A stretch of 64,000 nucleotides of DNA, from NCBI RefSeq assembly GCF_004054195.1, contig NZ_SBIW01000003.1, positions 434,001-498,000 on the forward strand, read 5' to 3'. This DNA comes from Mucilaginibacter gilvus. GTDB taxonomy: Bacteria; Bacteroidota; Bacteroidia; Sphingobacteriales; Sphingobacteriaceae. Positions 61,747 to 64,000 of the stretch are shown here, piece by piece (position 1 is the stretch's first letter; each line of letters opens with the position of its first letter). Made by a program: the position numbers and the translations under genes. Under the pieces are notes generated by a model. That model saw only the letters and a list, made by a program, of their open reading frames with translations, did no database searches and had not been told where the DNA came from.

Positions 61747-62436
61747 TCACATTACAGTTGTATCACCTTCGGTAACACTTTTAAGGTCAGCCTTATTTAC
61801 TATGGTTTTCTTAATATAATGTTCCAGGTGAAAGTCTTCCAATTTTTGCAATAGGTATTGCAATGTGAATTTCTCAGCGGTAGTCAATTTTCCGGTGATG
61901 ATTTTACCTACGTAATTCATATCCACAAATACCTGATAAAGCAAATTTTTGCCTTTTTCGGTGATAGCAATGTGTTTACTTCTTTTGTCTTTAACATCAT
62001 CCCATTGTGTAACCAATTCAGCAGCTATCAGCCGCCGTATTACTTCTGTCCCCGAGGTTTTTTCCTGTAAATTATGGCTGATGAGTTCAGATTTGGAGAG
62101 ATGGTTGTGGGTAAGCAAAATAGCTAAGGCGGTAAAATCTTCGCCGGTTTGCAGCGGCGTACCTTCCAGGGCTTTTTTTATATACAACTTAGCATAGCGG
62201 CTCATAAATACAAACAACCGTCCAATGTTATTATCCAATTGGTAGGCTCTCTCCAACGCAATGGTATCATTGTTTCCAAACCTCACTTCGCTATTGGCAG
62301 TGTTGCCGGTTTGGTCACCAACTGTATTCAACAGAAAACCTGTGAAATCCTGGATGGAAAGCTCCCGTTCCTGGTTTTCCTCTTCCAATTGTTCCACAAG
62401 GCTTATTAATTGATGAATGAGTTGGTATGATTTCAT
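61747..62436 (-). CDS. MarR-family transcriptional regulator
   Basis: A 229-residue protein, longer than the usual 140-180 of MarR because of an N-terminal helical extension (about 1-60, with EQLEEENQERELSIQDFTGF). The winged helix lies at about 100-175, containing LTHNHLSKSELISHNLQEK and the wing AITEKGKNLLYQ. It probably binds as a dimer to the promoter of the neighbouring oxidoreductase genes, and a ligand would release it. The gene is the third in a minus-strand run after the FAD oxidoreductase and MpaB-like genes, 35 nt downstream of the latter. Confidence 0.8.
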   Translation of the reverse strand: MKSYQLIHQLISLVEQLEEENQERELSIQDFTGFLLNTVGDQTGNTANSEVRFGNNDTIALERAYQLDNNIGRLFVFMSRYAKLYIKKALEGTPLQTGEDFTALAILLTHNHLSKSELISHNLQEKTSGTEVIRRLIAAELVTQWDDVKDKRSKHIAITEKGKNLLYQVFVDMNYVGKIITGKLTTAEKFTLQYLLQKLEDFHLEHYIKKTIVNKADLKSVTEGDTTVM

Positions 62437-62471
62437 TTTGTGTGCATACTAGTGCTTATTGGCATTCAAAT

Positions 62472-63536
62472 TTAGTTTATTTTACTTAGTTCAGGGTTTT
62501 GTGTTTTAAAGGTAGCGTAAGCCGCCCGGTATTTTTGCCCGGGATCGGGTTCCGGCTTAAAGCTTTTCAACAGATTAAGCGCTCTAATCAGTGTGAGTTT
62601 ATAGCCAGGTAATTCCGGGGCGTTCACGGCCAGCATATCGGCTACCTCTTTCCCAAGCAGGTAACGCATTAATCCCAATATATCATTAGCGGTAGCCTTG
62701 CTTGTATTAATTTGCAGAATATGGTCGGTTAAGGCATGGGTGAGTTCCTGCCCGTGTGGCGATATGCGGAACTGGCGATGCTTGATAGCGGCATCCAATT
62801 GTTGGGCCATTTTGGGATCTGCAGGGATCAGGTCTTTATGAAGACCGGTGAGGTAACCAATTACCGACCAAATGTGCATAAAAGCATCCTGATCTGCATG
62901 GCTCACGCTAAAACCAAGCATCCGTAACCCCCGTATTACGATGAGTGAGAACGAGAGGTTGGTGCCTGCCATATCTTCCTGGTTAATAGGCACACCCCAT
63001 GAATTGTCCCACTTACCGCTTTGTATGGTATAATAACGAACCGCCGCGTGCATAATGCGTACTTTTAAGATCTCTTTATAAGCATTACCATCGTTGCCGA
63101 AAGCATCTGGCCCCATCACTTCCCATACAAAAACGGCCGTATCATACAGGCGTTTGGTTGTTTGTTTCCGTATCCGTTCAGATAAATGCAGCACCATAGC
63201 ACCATTTGCTGCCGTATAGCAATAAGGGAGCGACAACAGCCCAAGCAAGCTCATGATAATTTCTGAATGCCGGGCAAAGAAAACCGCGCCAGCTTTCAAT
63301 AGCTTTTGGTTTACCCAGGTTGGTAATTGCCCCGCATTTTTTATAAAAAGGAAGCCGGGATAAATTTCTTTTAGCTGATTTAAACCGTCTAAATTTGCTT
63401 TGCCGCTCATCCATTGCTGCAGTTGCAGCTTTTTTTCGGTATCGGCAAATATCTGTTGTATAAATTCATCAGCCTCCGGGTCTCCAAAAAGCCTTTTATC
63501 ATTTAAAAACTCATTGCTGTAAATTGGCTCAATCAT
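62472..63536 (-). CDS. MpaB-like (DUF2236) oxygenase
   Basis: A 354-residue protein of the DUF2236 family, named after the fungal MpaB oxygenase that cleaves a terpenoid chain. Typical stretches are LKAGAVFFARHSEIIMSLLG (about 81), SLPYCYTAANGAMVL and YLTGLHKDLIPADPK (about 227). Conserved histidines (ARHSE, LTGLHKD) would bind haem or iron. The bacterial substrate is unknown. The gene starts 3 nt after the stop of the upstream FAD oxidoreductase, so they form one transcript, with the MarR regulator behind. Confidence 0.82.
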   Translation of the reverse strand: MIEPIYSNEFLNDKRLFGDPEADEFIQQIFADTEKKLQLQQWMSGKANLDGLNQLKEIYPGFLFIKNAGQLPTWVNQKLLKAGAVFFARHSEIIMSLLGLLSLPYCYTAANGAMVLHLSERIRKQTTKRLYDTAVFVWEVMGPDAFGNDGNAYKEILKVRIMHAAVRYYTIQSGKWDNSWGVPINQEDMAGTNLSFSLIVIRGLRMLGFSVSHADQDAFMHIWSVIGYLTGLHKDLIPADPKMAQQLDAAIKHRQFRISPHGQELTHALTDHILQINTSKATANDILGLMRYLLGKEVADMLAVNAPELPGYKLTLIRALNLLKSFKPEPDPGQKYRAAYATFKTQNPELSKIN

Positions 63537-63539
63537 GGC

Positions 63540-64000
63540 TTAATTCATAGTTTTAATAATGGCTTCGGCAGTTAACCTCCCGCTTTTCATGGCTGCATTA
63601 ATAGAACCGTTTAATAAATAATCGCCGCAACAAAAGCAGTTTTCACTTATACGTAAAGTAGATGGTTCGGGGTCATTGCATACATGTTCGTCATTAGGCA
63701 ATGCATATGGGATGAAATAGGTCTTAATGTGCTTCCAGGTCGGTGAACCGGGATACCACTGTTTTAATTCATCCAACACTTTTGGAATTATTTCCGGGGA
63801 AGTATTTGCTTCATCATCGCCAATTAAAGTAACAGAGATCAACGATTGTCCGGTCGAACTATAAGCAGGTGATATTTGATCCATTATCGCCACGTTATTT
63901 ACCAGCTTATTGGATAAAGTATTTAATGCAATAAGCGGTTCGGTAAACGGCGGCTTAGCAGATGCAAAATATATGCATACTACCGAATTCGGTTTTTTGC
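63540..64000 (-). CDS. C-terminal end of a FAD-dependent amine-oxidase-type oxidoreductase, cut by the window edge
   Basis: The minus-strand frame is open from 64000 to a TAA at 63540, giving the last 153 residues. It contains PPFTEPLIALNTLSN near the edge, then YFIPYALPNDEHVC and the FAD-binding end motif ENCFCCGDYLLNGSINAAMKSG, where the GDxxxxGSxxxAxxSG pattern holds the flavin pyrophosphate. This end is typical of amine oxidase or phytoene desaturase-like enzymes. A GTG at 63893 is internal, not the start. It precedes the MpaB-like gene by 3 nt. Confidence 0.8.
   Translation of the reverse strand, partial: KKPNSVVCIYFASAKPPFTEPLIALNTLSNKLVNNVAIMDQISPAYSSTGQSLISVTLIGDDEANTSPEIIPKVLDELKQWYPGSPTWKHIKTYFIPYALPNDEHVCNDPEPSTLRISENCFCCGDYLLNGSINAAMKSGRLTAEAIIKTMN

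Noticed and set aside
1-64000. CRISPR arrays, rRNA genes, and riboswitches
   Set aside because: No regularly spaced identical repeats, no rRNA sequence and no riboswitch-like leader was recognised on either strand.

Overview
The window reads as a chromosomal segment of a Bacteroidota bacterium, most likely family Sphingobacteriaceae (Mucilaginibacter/Pedobacter-like). The grounds are a SusC/SusD polysaccharide locus with an ECF sigma/FecR pair, gliding-type GldC, a DUF4249 lipoprotein, DUF3857 proteins, TAnnTTTG promoter boxes without Shine-Dalgarno leaders, and many short palindromic intergenic repeats typical of that family. The genus assignment is inference from gene content; no rRNA is present.

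Layout. 1-2365: end of a beta-propeller gene and a membrane cytochrome c/LRR protein. 2405-6962: dihydroorotase, a decayed beta-barrel gene, and a DEAD-box helicase operon with gldC. 7062-13870: a signalling operon (hybrid kinase, CheR, CheB, second hybrid kinase) with no chemoreceptor, CheA or CheW. 13854-15153: Ogt and a short-chain dehydrogenase. 15154-19130: ccmB, an outer-envelope carboxypeptidase-regulatory-domain protein, ccmC and a ccmD-like gene, separated by repeats. 19282-24521: glutamate dehydrogenase, queG, a DUF4249 lipoprotein and an exonuclease. 24643-30083: two fused-end DUF3857/transglutaminase genes, an unlisted 40-residue membrane peptide gene, a TMEM175-type channel and an NlpC/P60 lipoprotein. 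30333-36956: mutS, an AlkZ-like gene broken by a stop, a Na+/H+ antiporter and a PAS protein lacking a kinase ATPase domain.

37099-49394 is one long minus-strand block. Its core is a polysaccharide utilisation locus: ECF sigma factor, FecR anti-sigma, SusC with an N-terminal STN signalling domain, SusD, and a GH92 alpha-mannosidase. It is followed by an exported Gfo/Idh/MocA protein, a polysaccharide deacetylase and a PhyH oxygenase. The expected flow is that mannan binding at SusC signals through FecR to the sigma factor, while GH92 trims alpha-mannosides. A plus-strand terminator in the susC leader suggests an antisense RNA.

49559-55390 holds ruvB, a DPM1-like glycosyltransferase, a POT peptide transporter, a hypothetical exported protein and a thiolase. 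55484-57620 holds an SPFH protein, a tubby/LURP-like membrane protein and a ribbon-helix-helix regulator in one operon, beside a decayed relative of the middle gene that shares the promoter box. 57734-59803 is a PgpH-type HD phosphodiesterase.

From 59975 the window looks like the edge of an integrated element: tRNA-Ser(GCU), a 23-codon integrase start, a truncated IS21 element (istA end plus intact istB), then a MarR regulator, an MpaB-like oxygenase and the end of a FAD oxidoreductase that runs off the window. Three otherwise recognisable genes (3971-4427, 33148-34230, 55484-55998) are broken by single-base-scale lesions. These are either real decay or assembly errors.
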